DNA of 64,000 nucleotides from Nonomuraea polychroma (GCF_004011505.1 NZ_SAUN01000001.1:7343501-7407500), one strand, 5' to 3'; counted from the stretch's first letter, positions 17,654 through 27,161 are shown. A program made the numbers and translations. The notes: generated from the letters alone by a model not told the origin.

Positions 17654-18555
17654 GTTTGTCCGGTGTCATCCCTCCGGTATGCACCCCTATGGCCCCCGAC
17701 TACTCGGTGGACGCCGCGTCACTCACGCGGCTGGTCGACCATCTGCTGGTGGGCGGGGTGGATGCGCTGTTCGTGCTCGGCTCGTCGTCGGAGGTGGCGT
17801 ACCTGACGGACGCGCAGCGGCGGGTGGTGCTGGACACCGTGATCGGTCACGTGGCGGGGCAGGTGCCGGTGCTCGCCGGGGTGATCGACATGACGACGCC
17901 ACGCGTGCTCGACCACGTGCAGGTCGCCGTCGAGGCCGGGGCGTCCGGGCTGGTGGCCACCGCGCCGTTCTACACGCGCACCCATCCGGAGGAGATCCGC
18001 ACCCACTTCCGTACGATCGCCGCCCGCACTGGCCTGCCGGTCTACGCCTACGACCTGCCGGTCTCCGTGCACACCAAGCTGGGCGCCGAGCTGCTGCTCG
18101 AGCTGGCCGCCGAGGGGGCGCTGGCCGGGGTGAAGGACTCCAGCGGCGACGACGGCGGCCTGCGGCAGGTGATCATGGGGCGGGAGGCGCCGTTCAGCGT
18201 GCTGACCGGGTCGGAAGTGACCGTCGACTCGGCTCTCTGGATGGGCGCCGACGGTGTCGTGCCAGGGCTCGGGAACGTGGACCCGCACGGCTACGTCGAG
18301 CTCTACCACCACGCCGTGCGCGGCGACTGGCAGGCGGCCAGGGCGGAGCAGGAGCGCCTGGTCAGGCTGTTCGAGATCGTCCGGGTCGGTGGCACGCGCA
18401 TGGGCGGCAGCTCGTCGGGTCTCGGGGCGTTCAAGGCCGCCCTCCACCTGCGCGGCGTCATCGACTGCCCGATCACCGCGCTCCCGCAGATCCCGCTCAA
18501 CGACGACGAGATCGGCCAGATCGGCAAGCTCCTGGCCGGGGCCGGGCTGCTCTAG
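17650..18555 (+). CDS. DapA-family (dihydrodipicolinate synthase/N-acetylneuraminate lyase) aldolase
   Basis: The 301-residue class I aldolase has the Schiff-base lysine in LAGVKDSSGD and the catalytic tyrosine in LPVYAYDLPVS. The pyruvate-binding GSSSE replaces the usual GTTGE. It starts at ATG 17650, overlapping the transporter stop. Because it is coupled to an uptake system rather than lysine genes, it more likely cleaves or forms a 2-keto acid from the imported compound (sialic-acid-like, keto-deoxy sugar acid or hydroxyproline-type) than makes dihydrodipicolinate. Confidence 0.88.
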   Translation: MSLSGVIPPVCTPMAPDYSVDAASLTRLVDHLLVGGVDALFVLGSSSEVAYLTDAQRRVVLDTVIGHVAGQVPVLAGVIDMTTPRVLDHVQVAVEAGASGLVATAPFYTRTHPEEIRTHFRTIAARTGLPVYAYDLPVSVHTKLGAELLLELAAEGALAGVKDSSGDDGGLRQVIMGREAPFSVLTGSEVTVDSALWMGADGVVPGLGNVDPHGYVELYHHAVRGDWQAARAEQERLVRLFEIVRVGGTRMGGSSSGLGAFKAALHLRGVIDCPITALPQIPLNDDEIGQIGKLLAGAGLL

Positions 18556-18583
18556 CGCAGGCGGCCCCGGCCGGGGCCGCAGA

Positions 18584-18859
18584 TCAGAGCGCGCCGGCCC
18601 GTCCGGCCGTGCCGGCCATCTGGGCGACGTCCTTCGCGCCGTCCTCGATCAGCTTCGAGGCGAGCTCGGACAGCGCCCGCCCGGCGGCCAGCTCGTCCCC
18701 GATCCCGGGCACGGGCCGGTCGATCGGGTTGCGGCGGGCGTGCGCCACGCTCTCGTGCCGCTTGCCGTCCGGAGTGAACAACACCGCCGTGGCCGTGGTC
18801 AGAGCGTCGGCGTCGTCCTCGCTGATCCAGATCTGTATGTTCCACTGCTTGTACTCCAT
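18584..18859 (-). CDS. DUF1876 (dsRBD-like fold) protein
   Basis: This 91-residue protein begins MEYKQWNIQIWISEDDADAL, the signature of the DUF1876 family, small actinobacterial proteins with a dsRBD-like fold that occur in many paralogues. No enzyme motif is present. ATG 18859 is chosen since AGGAGG lies 7 bases upstream. It is a single gene that converges with the aldolase gene. The function is unknown. Confidence 0.8.
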   Translation of the reverse strand: MEYKQWNIQIWISEDDADALTTATAVLFTPDGKRHESVAHARRNPIDRPVPGIGDELAAGRALSELASKLIEDGAKDVAQMAGTAGRAGAL

Positions 18860-18909
18860 AACGACCACCTCCTATTCCGACCCTCCTACCCAGAGGCGTG
18901 GGAGTAAAG

Positions 18910-19965
18910 TCACCTGCCGAAACCGCCACCCGGCGCGACCTTGGCCAGCCACGCCGCGGCCTCCTCCGGCGGCAGGATGCGCCGCAGGCGCACGTCGCCG
19001 CGCATCATCGGGTACATCCGGCCGGGGCTCCACGACCGCGCGTACGGCGGCGGGTCCAGCACGACGACGCGTACCCCGTCCAGCCGCGGGATGTCGGCCG
19101 GGCGGCCCTCGTTCCAGATCCACTTGCCGTTCGCGTCCACCAGGTTGAACTGGCCCCGCACCGGCTCGGCGTCCGGCTCCACGGGCCCGTCAGCGGCGGC
19201 ACGCACCCATGCCGGGTCGGGCCGCACCCCTTCGAGCAGCCCGTCGGCGGCCGGGCCGCCCAGCGCGCCGGCCAGCAGCGTGTGCAGCTGGAAGTTGTCG
19301 CCGATCCCGCTGATCACCACCTCGTAGCCGCGCCCGCTCTCCCGGTGCAGCACCACCAGCCGCTCGCCGTCGAGCACCCGCAGCAGCCCGGCGAGGAACT
19401 CCAGGTCGTCGCGCTCATCGAGCACCGACCCCAGGGCCGCGATCAGCCGTTCACGGCCCGGCAGCGCCGCCCTGACCCGCGGCGACACCTGCAGGATCGA
19501 CATGACGGGCATGGCCCACAGATGCGCGAGCGCCCACGCGTCGGTCAGCACGATCGCCTGCTCGCGGGTGAGCGCCGCCCCCGTCAACCGCTCCGCCGTC
19601 GCCGGGATCCAGTCGTAGTCGTCGTCCACGGGCTCCGGCGGATCCTCACCCGTCGCCGTACGCCACGCCGCGGCGAACGTACCGGCCAGCTCCAGGCAGT
19701 CGCTCAGACCGTTGACCAGTGGCTCGGCCACCAGCGACGGGTCGGCGCCGCGTTCGGCCAGCGCGCCGCACAACACGCCCAGGCGGGCGCCGATCCCGGA
19801 CGGGACCCGCTCGAAGAGCCCGCTGAGCCGCGCCAGCGCGGCGGACAGTGTCTGCCGGTCGGCGCCTTCGGTCGCGGCGAAGAGCCGCGGCATGACGTCG
19901 AAGAAGCGTGCGGAGTCCCGGTCCTCCGCGGCCTGGGCCAGGTCGTCGAGAAGTTGATCGAGCAT
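18910..19965 (-). CDS. conserved hypothetical protein
   Basis: I do not recognise this 351-residue soluble protein. It has no signal or membrane segment. The N-terminal half is helical and alanine/leucine rich. The C-terminal half has a mixed region with NFQLHTLLAGALGG and a proline/arginine-rich stretch (PPPYARSWSPGRMYPMMRGD). Its composition is like that of its neighbours, so it is not obviously foreign. It stands alone on the minus strand between the DUF1876 gene and the sugar kinase operon. Confidence 0.65.
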   Translation of the reverse strand: MLDQLLDDLAQAAEDRDSARFFDVMPRLFAATEGADRQTLSAALARLSGLFERVPSGIGARLGVLCGALAERGADPSLVAEPLVNGLSDCLELAGTFAAAWRTATGEDPPEPVDDDYDWIPATAERLTGAALTREQAIVLTDAWALAHLWAMPVMSILQVSPRVRAALPGRERLIAALGSVLDERDDLEFLAGLLRVLDGERLVVLHRESGRGYEVVISGIGDNFQLHTLLAGALGGPAADGLLEGVRPDPAWVRAAADGPVEPDAEPVRGQFNLVDANGKWIWNEGRPADIPRLDGVRVVVLDPPPYARSWSPGRMYPMMRGDVRLRRILPPEEAAAWLAKVAPGGGFGR

Positions 19966-20058
19966 TGCGGCAGGTTATGACATTCCGGGTTACGCGCGGC
20001 GCTCTTTGGGCGTAAAGACGGTGACGGGCAGTGGTCGGTCCGGTTGCAGTTCAGTCGA

Positions 20059-21003
20059 TCATCTCTGTACGCCGTCGGCCGGCCGCCCCAACAGGTCCAG
20101 GTCGGCCCGCCGCGGCAGGCTCTCCCAGTCGCCCTGAGAGGTGACCGCGAACGCGCCCGCCGCGCACGCCGTGCTGAGCCGCTGCTCCGGCTCGGCGCCG
20201 GCCAGCCAGTCCGCCAGCCACCCCGCCGCGAACGCGTCCCCGGCGCCCACCGCGTCCACCTCGGTCACCTGGTACGGCTCCGCCCGCCGTACGACGCCGT
20301 CGGACAACTCCAGTGCGCCCTGGGCGCCGAGCTTGACCAGCACGTGCCGCGGACCGTACGCCGCCAGCGCCTTGGCCAGTTCGGCCGGCCCCTCGGCATC
20401 GGCGATCAGCCGGCCCTCGGCCTCGGTCGCGAACAACACGTCCACGTCGCCGACCGTCTCCCGCAACCATTCCCCCGCCTCCTCGGGCGTCCACAACGCC
20501 CGGCGGAAGTTGACGTCGAGCGAGACGAGCGCCTCCGAGGAGCGGGCGACGGCGATCGCGTGGCGCACCGCCTCGCGCGCGGAGGCGGACAATGCGGGCG
20601 TGATCGCGGAGACGTGCAGCACGCGGGCCGAGCCGATGAGGCCGGAATCGAGGTCGGCGGCCGACAGCCGGGAGCCCGCGCTGTCCTTGCGGTAGTAGCG
20701 CACGTCGATCAGGTCGGCCGTGCGCCTGCCCTTGATCATCAGTCCGGTGGGCGCATCCGGGTCGCGGACGGCGCGCACGTCCACGCCCTCCCCGGCCAGG
20801 GCCGACCAGATCAGGTCGCCGAACTCGTCGGCCCCCAATCTGCCGAGCCAGGCCGCGGTGTGCCCGAGCCGGCGCACGCCGATCGCGACGTTGGACTCGG
20901 CCCCGCCGAAGCCCAGGTCGAAGTCGCGGGCGAAGCGCAACGGACCCGTGCGGCGGGCGGCGAACAACGCCATGGTCTCACCGAAGGTCACCAGATCGGT
21001 CAT
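20059..21003 (-). CDS. PfkB-family sugar kinase (2-keto-3-deoxygluconate kinase-like)
   Basis: The 314-residue ribokinase-fold enzyme starts TDLVTFGETMALF and has the PfkB C-terminal signature with the catalytic aspartate (DAVGAGDAFAAGWLADWL). The FGETM start and the LGFGGAESNVAIGVRRLG substrate region are closest to KdgK-type kinases that phosphorylate 2-keto-3-deoxygluconate. Its start overlaps the IclR regulator stop by 4 bases (ATGA), so the two are coupled. The divergent ABC sugar importer probably supplies its substrate. Confidence 0.9.
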   Translation of the reverse strand: MTDLVTFGETMALFAARRTGPLRFARDFDLGFGGAESNVAIGVRRLGHTAAWLGRLGADEFGDLIWSALAGEGVDVRAVRDPDAPTGLMIKGRRTADLIDVRYYRKDSAGSRLSAADLDSGLIGSARVLHVSAITPALSASAREAVRHAIAVARSSEALVSLDVNFRRALWTPEEAGEWLRETVGDVDVLFATEAEGRLIADAEGPAELAKALAAYGPRHVLVKLGAQGALELSDGVVRRAEPYQVTEVDAVGAGDAFAAGWLADWLAGAEPEQRLSTACAAGAFAVTSQGDWESLPRRADLDLLGRPADGVQR

Positions 21004-21767
21004 CTGCTCGGACTGCCCAGCTTTCTCGAGATCCGGGCCGCCGCCCCGGCCACCAGCGGCCCCAGCTCGCGTACCCGCACGGCGGTGATCCGCGAGGTGA
21101 GGCCGGAGACGGAGATGGCGGCGGCGACCGCGTCGTTGTGGTTGAAGATCGGCGCCGCGACGCAGCGCACCTCGGGTTCGTTCTCGCGGTCGTCCACGGC
21201 GTAACCGCGGCGCCTGATGGCCGCAAGCTCGGCGCGCAGCCGCTCGTGGTCGATGATCGTGTGCTTGGTCCGCGGCTCCAGCGCCAGCCCGGCGATGGCG
21301 TCCTCGGGTTGCCAGGCCAGGATCGCTTTGCCGACCGCGGTGGCGTGCACCGGGCCGCGGCTGCCGATGCGCGAGGCCATGCGGACGTTGGCCTCGTTCT
21401 CGACCTTGTCGATGTAGACGACGTGCGGAGGGTCGTACACGACCAGGTGGACGGTCTCGCGTACCTCGCTCATCAGCCGGTGCGACTCCTCGGCCGCCAC
21501 CACCCGCAGGTCCAGCGTGGCCAGGTAGGCCTGGCCGAGCCGGAGCGTGCCGTGGCCCAGCCGGTACGCGCCGGTCCTGCGGTCACGTTCCAGCAGCTTG
21601 GCCTCGACGAGCGGCGCGGCCAGCCGCAGCACGGTGCTCTTGGGCAGCTCGACCGCCTCGGCGAGCTGGGTGAGTGACAGGCCCGAGTGCTCCCGGACCT
21701 CATCGAGCACGGCGAGTGCCCGCCGGAGCGAGGAGGAATGGTTGCGTTCGGGCACGAGGGTCAACAT
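21000..21767 (-). CDS. IclR-family transcriptional regulator
   Basis: The 255-residue protein has an N-terminal winged helix (LSLTQLAEAVELPKSTVLRL) and an IclR effector domain (VYIDKVENEANVRM; GSRGPVHATAVGKAILAW). ATG 21767 is preferred, with GAGG just upstream; the frame is open further to 21818. IclR proteins usually sense a sugar acid or aromatic acid. It is coupled to the kinase gene and divergent from the importer, with a near-perfect palindrome between them. Confidence 0.9.
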   Translation of the reverse strand: MLTLVPERNHSSSLRRALAVLDEVREHSGLSLTQLAEAVELPKSTVLRLAAPLVEAKLLERDRRTGAYRLGHGTLRLGQAYLATLDLRVVAAEESHRLMSEVRETVHLVVYDPPHVVYIDKVENEANVRMASRIGSRGPVHATAVGKAILAWQPEDAIAGLALEPRTKHTIIDHERLRAELAAIRRRGYAVDDRENEPEVRCVAAPIFNHNDAVAAAISVSGLTSRITAVRVRELGPLVAGAAARISRKLGSPSR

Positions 21768-21785
21768 ACCTCGCGAAGCACATAT

Positions 21786-21802
21786 GCAACACGACGTTTT
21801 GC
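21786..21802. promoter_or_regulatory. probable IclR operator
   Basis: GCAACACG-A-CGTTTTGC is a 17-base inverted repeat with one mismatched pair. It lies between the divergent IclR/kinase genes and the sugar ABC operon, in a noticeably AT-richer stretch. It is 20 bases from the regulator start and about 75 from the binding-protein start, which suits control of both directions. Confidence 0.5.
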
Positions 21803-21877
21803 TATGCAGAACAACCAATTACGAACCTTCCCGCGACCTGCGGGCGTTCTTAGTGTCTGCGGCCAGAGGAGGTAAAA

Positions 21878-23122
21878 GTGAAGTTTCTTTACTTGGTCGC
21901 GGCCGGAACGCTCGCGCTGGCCGCCTGCGCTCCGTCGACCGCCCCGGCAGGAGGCGGCGCCGATGAGAAGACCGGCACGCTGCGCGTGTGGCTCTTCGAC
22001 GAGCCCAACCGCGCGCCCAAAGACAAGGTCGTCAATGAGGCGATCAAGGAGTTCACCGCCGCCCACGCCGATGTGAAGGTAGAGATCACCTACATTCCCA
22101 CCACGCCGGCCCGGCACGAGAAGTTCAAGGGGGCCTTCAACGATCCGGCCAGCTCGCCGGACGTCGCCGAGTACGGCAACACCGACCTCGCCGAGTACGC
22201 GGCCGCCGGCGGGTTCGCCGACCTCACGGCGGAGCTCAAGGGCCAGGACATGACGCCCGACCTCCTCCAGTCGGCCTCCGTGGACGGCAAGCAGTACGGC
22301 CTGCCGTGGTTCATCGGCGTCCGGGCCCTCTACTACCGCACCGACGTCTTCGACGAGCTGGGGCTGAAGCCTCCGGCCTCGATCGTCGAGCTGACGGAGA
22401 CCGCCCGCACGATCCGCGAGAAGAAGCCCGACCTGTACGGCATGGCCGTCGGCGGCGAGAACACCTTCGGCGCCCTGCCCTTCATCTGGGACGCCGGCGG
22501 CGACATCACCTCGCTGGACTCGGCCCAGTCCCGCAAGGGCGTCAAGGCGTACACGGACCTGCTGACGGACGAGATCTGCCCGCCGCAGGCGTGCGTGTCG
22601 CTCACCGGCGGCAAGACGGTCGAGTTGTTCGCCAGCGGCAAGGCGGGAATGGGCATCGGGGGCAACTTCAACCGCTCCGCGATGGACGCGGGCGCGGTGG
22701 CCGGCAAGTACGCGGTGGTGCCGCTGCCCGGCTCCGCCAAGGGCTCGATCGCGCCGGCCTTCGCCGGCGGCAACAACCTGGGCGTCATGAAGAACGCCCA
22801 GCATCGGACGCTCGCCGTGGACTTCGTCAAGCTGCTCGGAAGCAAGGCATACCAGGTCAAGATGTACGAGGCCATGGGCAACCTGCCGACGCTGACCGCG
22901 GCACGCGAGGAACTGGCGGCCAAGGACCCGTTCCTGAAGCCGTTCCTGGAGACGGTGGCGAGCGGGACGAAGTTCGTGCCGATCGACCCCGCCTGGGTGA
23001 AGATCGACAACGGCAAGGTCATCCCCACGATGCTGCAGAAGATCGCCACCGGCCAGGCCGACGTGGACACCGCCACCGCCGAGGCGGCCACGGCCGTCAA
23101 GGCGGCCTTCGGACGCTCGTGA
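21878..23122 (+). CDS. ABC sugar-binding lipoprotein (family 1)
   Basis: The 414-residue protein has a lipoprotein signal with lipobox LAAC at about residues 13-16 and a family 1 extracellular solute-binding fold (VWLFDEPN, AEYGNTDLAEYAA, GLPWFIGVRALYYRTD). It starts at GTG 21878 with AGGAGG 5 bases upstream. It captures the sugar or sugar acid for the two permeases encoded next. No ATPase gene is nearby, so a shared MsiK-like ATPase is expected, as is usual in actinomycetes. Confidence 0.93.
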   Translation: MKFLYLVAAGTLALAACAPSTAPAGGGADEKTGTLRVWLFDEPNRAPKDKVVNEAIKEFTAAHADVKVEITYIPTTPARHEKFKGAFNDPASSPDVAEYGNTDLAEYAAAGGFADLTAELKGQDMTPDLLQSASVDGKQYGLPWFIGVRALYYRTDVFDELGLKPPASIVELTETARTIREKKPDLYGMAVGGENTFGALPFIWDAGGDITSLDSAQSRKGVKAYTDLLTDEICPPQACVSLTGGKTVELFASGKAGMGIGGNFNRSAMDAGAVAGKYAVVPLPGSAKGSIAPAFAGGNNLGVMKNAQHRTLAVDFVKLLGSKAYQVKMYEAMGNLPTLTAAREELAAKDPFLKPFLETVASGTKFVPIDPAWVKIDNGKVIPTMLQKIATGQADVDTATAEAATAVKAAFGRS

Positions 23123-24039
23123 CGGCGGTGGCCCTGACCGGGCGCCACGTGCGGGCACGAGCCGGGCGGGGCCGGCCCCGCCCCTGGCTCTACCTGCTGC
23201 CGGCGGCGGCCGTGCTCGTGCCGATGTTCGGCTACCCCGTCTACATGCTGGGCCTGCTGTCGGTCTTCGACTACCGGCAGGCCCAGGTCAGTGGCGGGCA
23301 GCCGAGCACATTCGTGGGGTTCGGGAACTATGCGACGATCTTCGGCGACGCCCGGTTCTGGGAGGTGCTGGCGCAGACGGTCGGGTTCGCGGCGGCGCTC
23401 GTGGTCGCCACCCTGGCCGTCGGCGCGGCGCTGGCGGTGCTGCTGACCAGGGTCGGCCCCGTGCCGCGCACGGCGCTGTCGCTGGCCGCGCTGGGCGCGT
23501 GGGCGGCGCCCGCGATGACCGGCTCGACGGTGTGGATGTTCCTGTTCGACGCCGATCTCGGGCTGGTCAACCAGGTGCTCGGGCTGGACGGGTTCAACTG
23601 GTTCTACGACCGGTGGGTGACGTTCGGGGTGGTCGGGGCCACGATCGTGTGGCACTCGTTCCCACTGGTCATGGTGACGCTGTACGCGGGCATCCAGGCC
23701 ATCCCGGGGTCGGTGCTGGAGGCGGCCGGGATCGACGGGGCGTCGGTGTGGCAGTCGTTCTGGAAGATCATCGTGCCGATGCTCCGGCCGCTGATCGCCA
23801 TCGTCGTCATCCAGTCGGTGATCTGGGACTTCAAGGTGTTCACGCAGATCTACGTCATGACCAACGGGGGCGGGGTGGCCGGGCAGAACACCGTGCTGAA
23901 CGTCTACGCGTACCAGACCGCCTTCGGCTCTTCGGAGTACGGCCTGGGCTCGGCCATCGCGGTCGTCATGACGCTGATCCTGCTCGCGGTCACCCTGTTG
24001 TACATCCGGGCCCTTCATCGCGGTGGGGAGCGGCTATGA
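23119..24039 (+). CDS. ABC sugar permease (MalF-like)
   Basis: The 306-residue inner membrane protein starts at GTG 23119, overlapping the binding-protein stop. It has a first helix at RPWLYLLPAAAVLVPMFGYP and the EAA loop of sugar permeases (LEAAGIDGASVWQSFWKII). It forms the membrane channel with the next protein, likely a sugar or sugar-acid importer controlled by the IclR protein. Confidence 0.93.
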   Translation: MTAVALTGRHVRARAGRGRPRPWLYLLPAAAVLVPMFGYPVYMLGLLSVFDYRQAQVSGGQPSTFVGFGNYATIFGDARFWEVLAQTVGFAAALVVATLAVGAALAVLLTRVGPVPRTALSLAALGAWAAPAMTGSTVWMFLFDADLGLVNQVLGLDGFNWFYDRWVTFGVVGATIVWHSFPLVMVTLYAGIQAIPGSVLEAAGIDGASVWQSFWKIIVPMLRPLIAIVVIQSVIWDFKVFTQIYVMTNGGGVAGQNTVLNVYAYQTAFGSSEYGLGSAIAVVMTLILLAVTLLYIRALHRGGERL

Positions 24040-24854
24040 AGAGACGTCTGATCCCCAACATCGTGGCGCTGGTCGTGGCGTTCCTGACCGCGTTCCCGCT
24101 CTATTGGATGGTGTTGTCGGCGCTCAAGCCCGCCGGCGAGATCCAGTCGCTCGACGTCAAGCCATGGACCCTGCACCCGACGCTGGACAACTTCGTCCGG
24201 GTGCTGACAGGGGAGGGCTTCGGCCGTTACCTGCTCAACAGCGCGGGCGTGGCGCTGACCGTGGTCGTGTTGTCGGCCGGGGTGGCGTTCCTGGCCGCCG
24301 TGGCGGTGACCCGGTTCACGTTCAGATTCAGGACCACTGTGCTGATCATGTTCCTGATCGCGCAGATGGTGCCCGTGGAGGCGCTGACGATCCCGCTGTT
24401 CTTCGTGGTCAGGGACCTCGGGCTGCTCAACACGCTGGCCTCGCTGGTGCTGGTGCAGCTGGCTTTCACGCTGCCGTTCGCGATCTGGATGATGCGCGGC
24501 TTCGTCGCCGGCGTGCCCGAGGCGCTGGAGGAAGCGGCGATGATCGACGGCGCCGGTCGCGCGACCGTGTTGTGGCGGATCCTGTTCCCGCTGGTCGCCC
24601 CCGGCCTCGTGGCGACCAGCGTCTTCTCCTTCATCACGGCCTGGAACGACTTCATCTTCGCCAGGACCTTCATCATCTCCGCCAAGGACAACCAGACCCT
24701 GCCCGCGGCGCTGCTCGTCTTCTTCAAGCCGGACGAGAACGACTGGGGCGGGATCATGGCGGCCTCGACGCTGATGACGATCCCGGTGCTGATCTTCTTC
24801 GTGGCGGTGCAGCGACGGCTGGTGTCAGGACTCGGCGGCGCCGTGAAGGACTGA
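24036..24854 (+). CDS. ABC sugar permease (MalG-like)
   Basis: The 272-residue permease has the MalG-type EAA loop (LEEAAMIDGAGRATVLWRIL) and ends QRRLVSGLGGAVKD, the usual C-terminus of carbohydrate permeases. The ATG overlaps the preceding stop. It is the last gene of the importer operon and is followed by a terminator. Confidence 0.93.
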   Translation: MKRRLIPNIVALVVAFLTAFPLYWMVLSALKPAGEIQSLDVKPWTLHPTLDNFVRVLTGEGFGRYLLNSAGVALTVVVLSAGVAFLAAVAVTRFTFRFRTTVLIMFLIAQMVPVEALTIPLFFVVRDLGLLNTLASLVLVQLAFTLPFAIWMMRGFVAGVPEALEEAAMIDGAGRATVLWRILFPLVAPGLVATSVFSFITAWNDFIFARTFIISAKDNQTLPAALLVFFKPDENDWGGIMAASTLMTIPVLIFFVAVQRRLVSGLGGAVKD

Positions 24855-24869
24855 CCCACGCAGAACTGC

Positions 24870-24897
24870 GAAACCGCCCAGTGAGCTGGGCGGTTTC
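24870..24897 (+). terminator. rho-independent terminator
   Basis: AAACCGCCCAG pairs with CTGGGCGGTTT across a short TGAG loop. It closes the sugar ABC operon and, being nearly symmetrical with A and T flanks, may also serve the convergent SARP gene. It marks the left edge of the biosynthetic gene cluster. Confidence 0.8.
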
Positions 24898-24911
24898 CGC
24901 TGTGGCGGGCG

Positions 24912-26855
24912 TCACGACACCCGGGGCAGACCCTGTGCTCCGGCAAGAGCTTCGGCACCCGTCGTGGCGGGGAAGCCGCCCTCGGTCCAGTGCAGGCGAT
25001 GCCGGAAGCCCGCGAGATGCGTGCCCATGCGGCGGAACGTGGGCAGAAACCAGTAGTGCGGGCCCTTCTCCTGATGGGCGACCGCCTCTGTCTCCAAGAG
25101 CCTGAGCTCCACCAGCTCCTCCAGGATCGACTCGGCCAGGTGTTCGTCCACCCCCAGAGCCGAGGCCGCGACAGACAACGAGACCACGGAGGCCGACAAC
25201 TTCGCGAGCTGGCCCAGCGCGATCTGCGAGCGGCGCGGCGCGAGCTGGTAGGTCCGCTGGACGCTGGCCAGGATGCTCCCCGCTGGATCGTCGGACCGCT
25301 CGGGCGCGACGGCGCCGGAGACCGACAGCTCGTAGTCCTTGCGCGCCGCCAGCCGTTCGAGGGTCCAGTGCGGGCGCACCAGCAGGCAGGCCGCGATGCC
25401 CTGCAGCGCGGCCGGCAGGCCGTCGTACAGGTCGACCAGCCGCCGGGCGGCGGCGAGCTCCCGCTCTACGCGGTTCTTGCCCAGCAGGTCCATCAGGAGT
25501 CGCACCCCCTCGTCCACGGTCAGCGGGGGGATGTTGACGAGTGTGGACACGGAGGGGATCGACAGCCGGCGTCGGCACGTGACCAGAAGTGCGCTGTCCG
25601 GATTGACCGGCAGCAGAGGGCTGACCTGGCAGGTGTCGACGACGTCGTCGAGCACGATGAGAATCTTCCTCGTTCGCGCCCAGTCCTGGAACACCTGCGC
25701 GCGTTCCATGAGCGACGGGGGCATCCGATCCTCGGGCACGCCGATCGCCTTCAGGAAGTTCTCCAGCACCTTTGCGGCGCCGACCCGCCGACCGTCTTGG
25801 TCGATCATGGCGGCGAAGAACTGGCCCCCGGGATAGCAACCGCGCACCTGGTGCGACACATGCGCGCAGATGGTCGTCGCGCCCACTCCCGGCGGGCCTG
25901 CGATCATCACCACGGTCGGCCGTTCCGGCGCAGGCGCGGTCAGCAGGTCGAAGATCTCCGCGAGCTGCTGCGACCGGCCGACGATCTCCGGAACCGCGTG
26001 GGGTATCTGCGACGGCGGCGTGCTCGTCACGGGGAGCACGGTGCTGCTCTCGGCAGGCTCGGGCAGGTCCAGCACGGAGTCGGCGTTCAGAATGCTCTGG
26101 TGCAGCCGCTCGACCTCAGTCGAGGGGTCCAGGCCGAGTTCGGTGGCGAGGTTGTAGCGCAGGCGCTGGTAGACGCCCAGCGCGTCGGACCTGCGCCCCG
26201 CCCGGTACAACGCCTTCATCAGCCTGGCGGGGAAGCCCTCGTGCGTGGGGTGCTTGGCGACCAGCGCAGTGAGCTCCCCCAGTAGCTCCATGTGCCGGCC
26301 CAGCGCGAGATCCGCGTCGATGCGGTTTTCCAGCGTGCTCTTGCGGTTTTCCTCCAGCCGCAGGACTTCAGCCTGGAGGAGCGGCCCGCAGGCCACATCC
26401 ACCAGCGCCGGGCCCCGCCAGTGCTGCAGGGCCTCGGCGAGCGTGCCGGCGGCCGTAGCCGTCTTGCCGGCCTCCAGTTCGAGCCTGCCGCGTTCGGCGA
26501 GCTGCTCGAACCGCAGGGAGTCGAGCAGCTCGGTGTCGAGACACAGTTGGTATCCGTACGGAGAGGTCTGCAAGGAGGGCCGCCGGTCGACGGTGCCGGA
26601 AGCGCGGGTGGACTGTGGCCGGCCTAGGCCCAGGTCCTTGCGGAGGAGGTAGATGTAGGTCTGCAGCGTGGTCGAGACGCTGGCCGGTGGGCATTGCTCC
26701 CACAGCTCTTCGATGATCTGTTCGATCAGGACGATGTTGTTTGCGCAGAGAGCGAGCAGACTGAGAAGTTGTCTCAGTTTCCCCGCGGAAGGTGTGACGA
26801 TTTCTTCGCCGCGAATCACCTGCAGGGGCCCTAAGAGGCTCACACGCAATGTCAT
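24912..26855 (-). CDS. SARP-family regulator with NB-ARC-like ATPase domain
   Basis: The 647-residue pathway regulator has an OmpR-type winged helix (MTLRVSLLGPLQVIRGEEI, residues about 1-90), a bacterial activation domain BTAD (about 100-250) and an NB-ARC-like module from about 285. The P-loop reads GPPGVGATT, with Ala where the Walker A lysine should be; Walker B (ILIVLDDV) is kept. It has no TPR extension of AfsR length. SARPs activate aromatic polyketide genes by binding direct repeats. It is divergent from a TetR gene, stands at the cluster edge and is probably its activator. Start ATG 26855; TTG 26858 is possible. Confidence 0.88.
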   Translation of the reverse strand: MTLRVSLLGPLQVIRGEEIVTPSAGKLRQLLSLLALCANNIVLIEQIIEELWEQCPPASVSTTLQTYIYLLRKDLGLGRPQSTRASGTVDRRPSLQTSPYGYQLCLDTELLDSLRFEQLAERGRLELEAGKTATAAGTLAEALQHWRGPALVDVACGPLLQAEVLRLEENRKSTLENRIDADLALGRHMELLGELTALVAKHPTHEGFPARLMKALYRAGRRSDALGVYQRLRYNLATELGLDPSTEVERLHQSILNADSVLDLPEPAESSTVLPVTSTPPSQIPHAVPEIVGRSQQLAEIFDLLTAPAPERPTVVMIAGPPGVGATTICAHVSHQVRGCYPGGQFFAAMIDQDGRRVGAAKVLENFLKAIGVPEDRMPPSLMERAQVFQDWARTRKILIVLDDVVDTCQVSPLLPVNPDSALLVTCRRRLSIPSVSTLVNIPPLTVDEGVRLLMDLLGKNRVERELAAARRLVDLYDGLPAALQGIAACLLVRPHWTLERLAARKDYELSVSGAVAPERSDDPAGSILASVQRTYQLAPRRSQIALGQLAKLSASVVSLSVAASALGVDEHLAESILEELVELRLLETEAVAHQEKGPHYWFLPTFRRMGTHLAGFRHRLHWTEGGFPATTGAEALAGAQGLPRVS

Positions 26856-27161
26856 CAACCCCCGTCATTTCCTGTGCGGTCATGCTGCGTTAGCCGACGT
26901 CCGGCGTTACGGAAGCGCGCTCTGCAATTGGGAAGCCGACACTATTAGATCGCGTGGTAATTCGATCATAGCGACTGTATGCAGTCAAGCATCTATTGCT
27001 TTCCCCTTTTGCAAAAAGCGCCGTCCCGCCGAACAGAATTCGGCCGCCTATGAAAACGTGCCCCCCGATTGTCCGAACGTCGATCGGTTAACGATCAGTG
27101 TTCGGCATACGACCATTGTCCCGATCCAGTACACTGTCCGCAAGAGCTAGAGGAGCTGGAC
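26856..27161. other. AT-rich divergent promoter region between SARP and TetR genes
   Basis: About 306 bases without a convincing gene. Its middle part (about 26930-27060) has much lower GC than the flanks, with runs such as CTTTCCCCTTTTGCAAAAAG. It must contain the promoters for both regulators. A symmetrical stretch, GATCGGTTAACGATC (about 27082-27096), lies about 65-80 bases before the TetR start and could be an operator; I see no clear -35/-10 pair. Confidence 0.5.

Noticed and set aside
24855..24911. Possible attL copy of the tRNA-Lys 3' end at the left edge of the cluster
   Set aside because: The sequence here is a terminator and contains no match to the tRNA 3' end; I found no such copy elsewhere in the window by reading.
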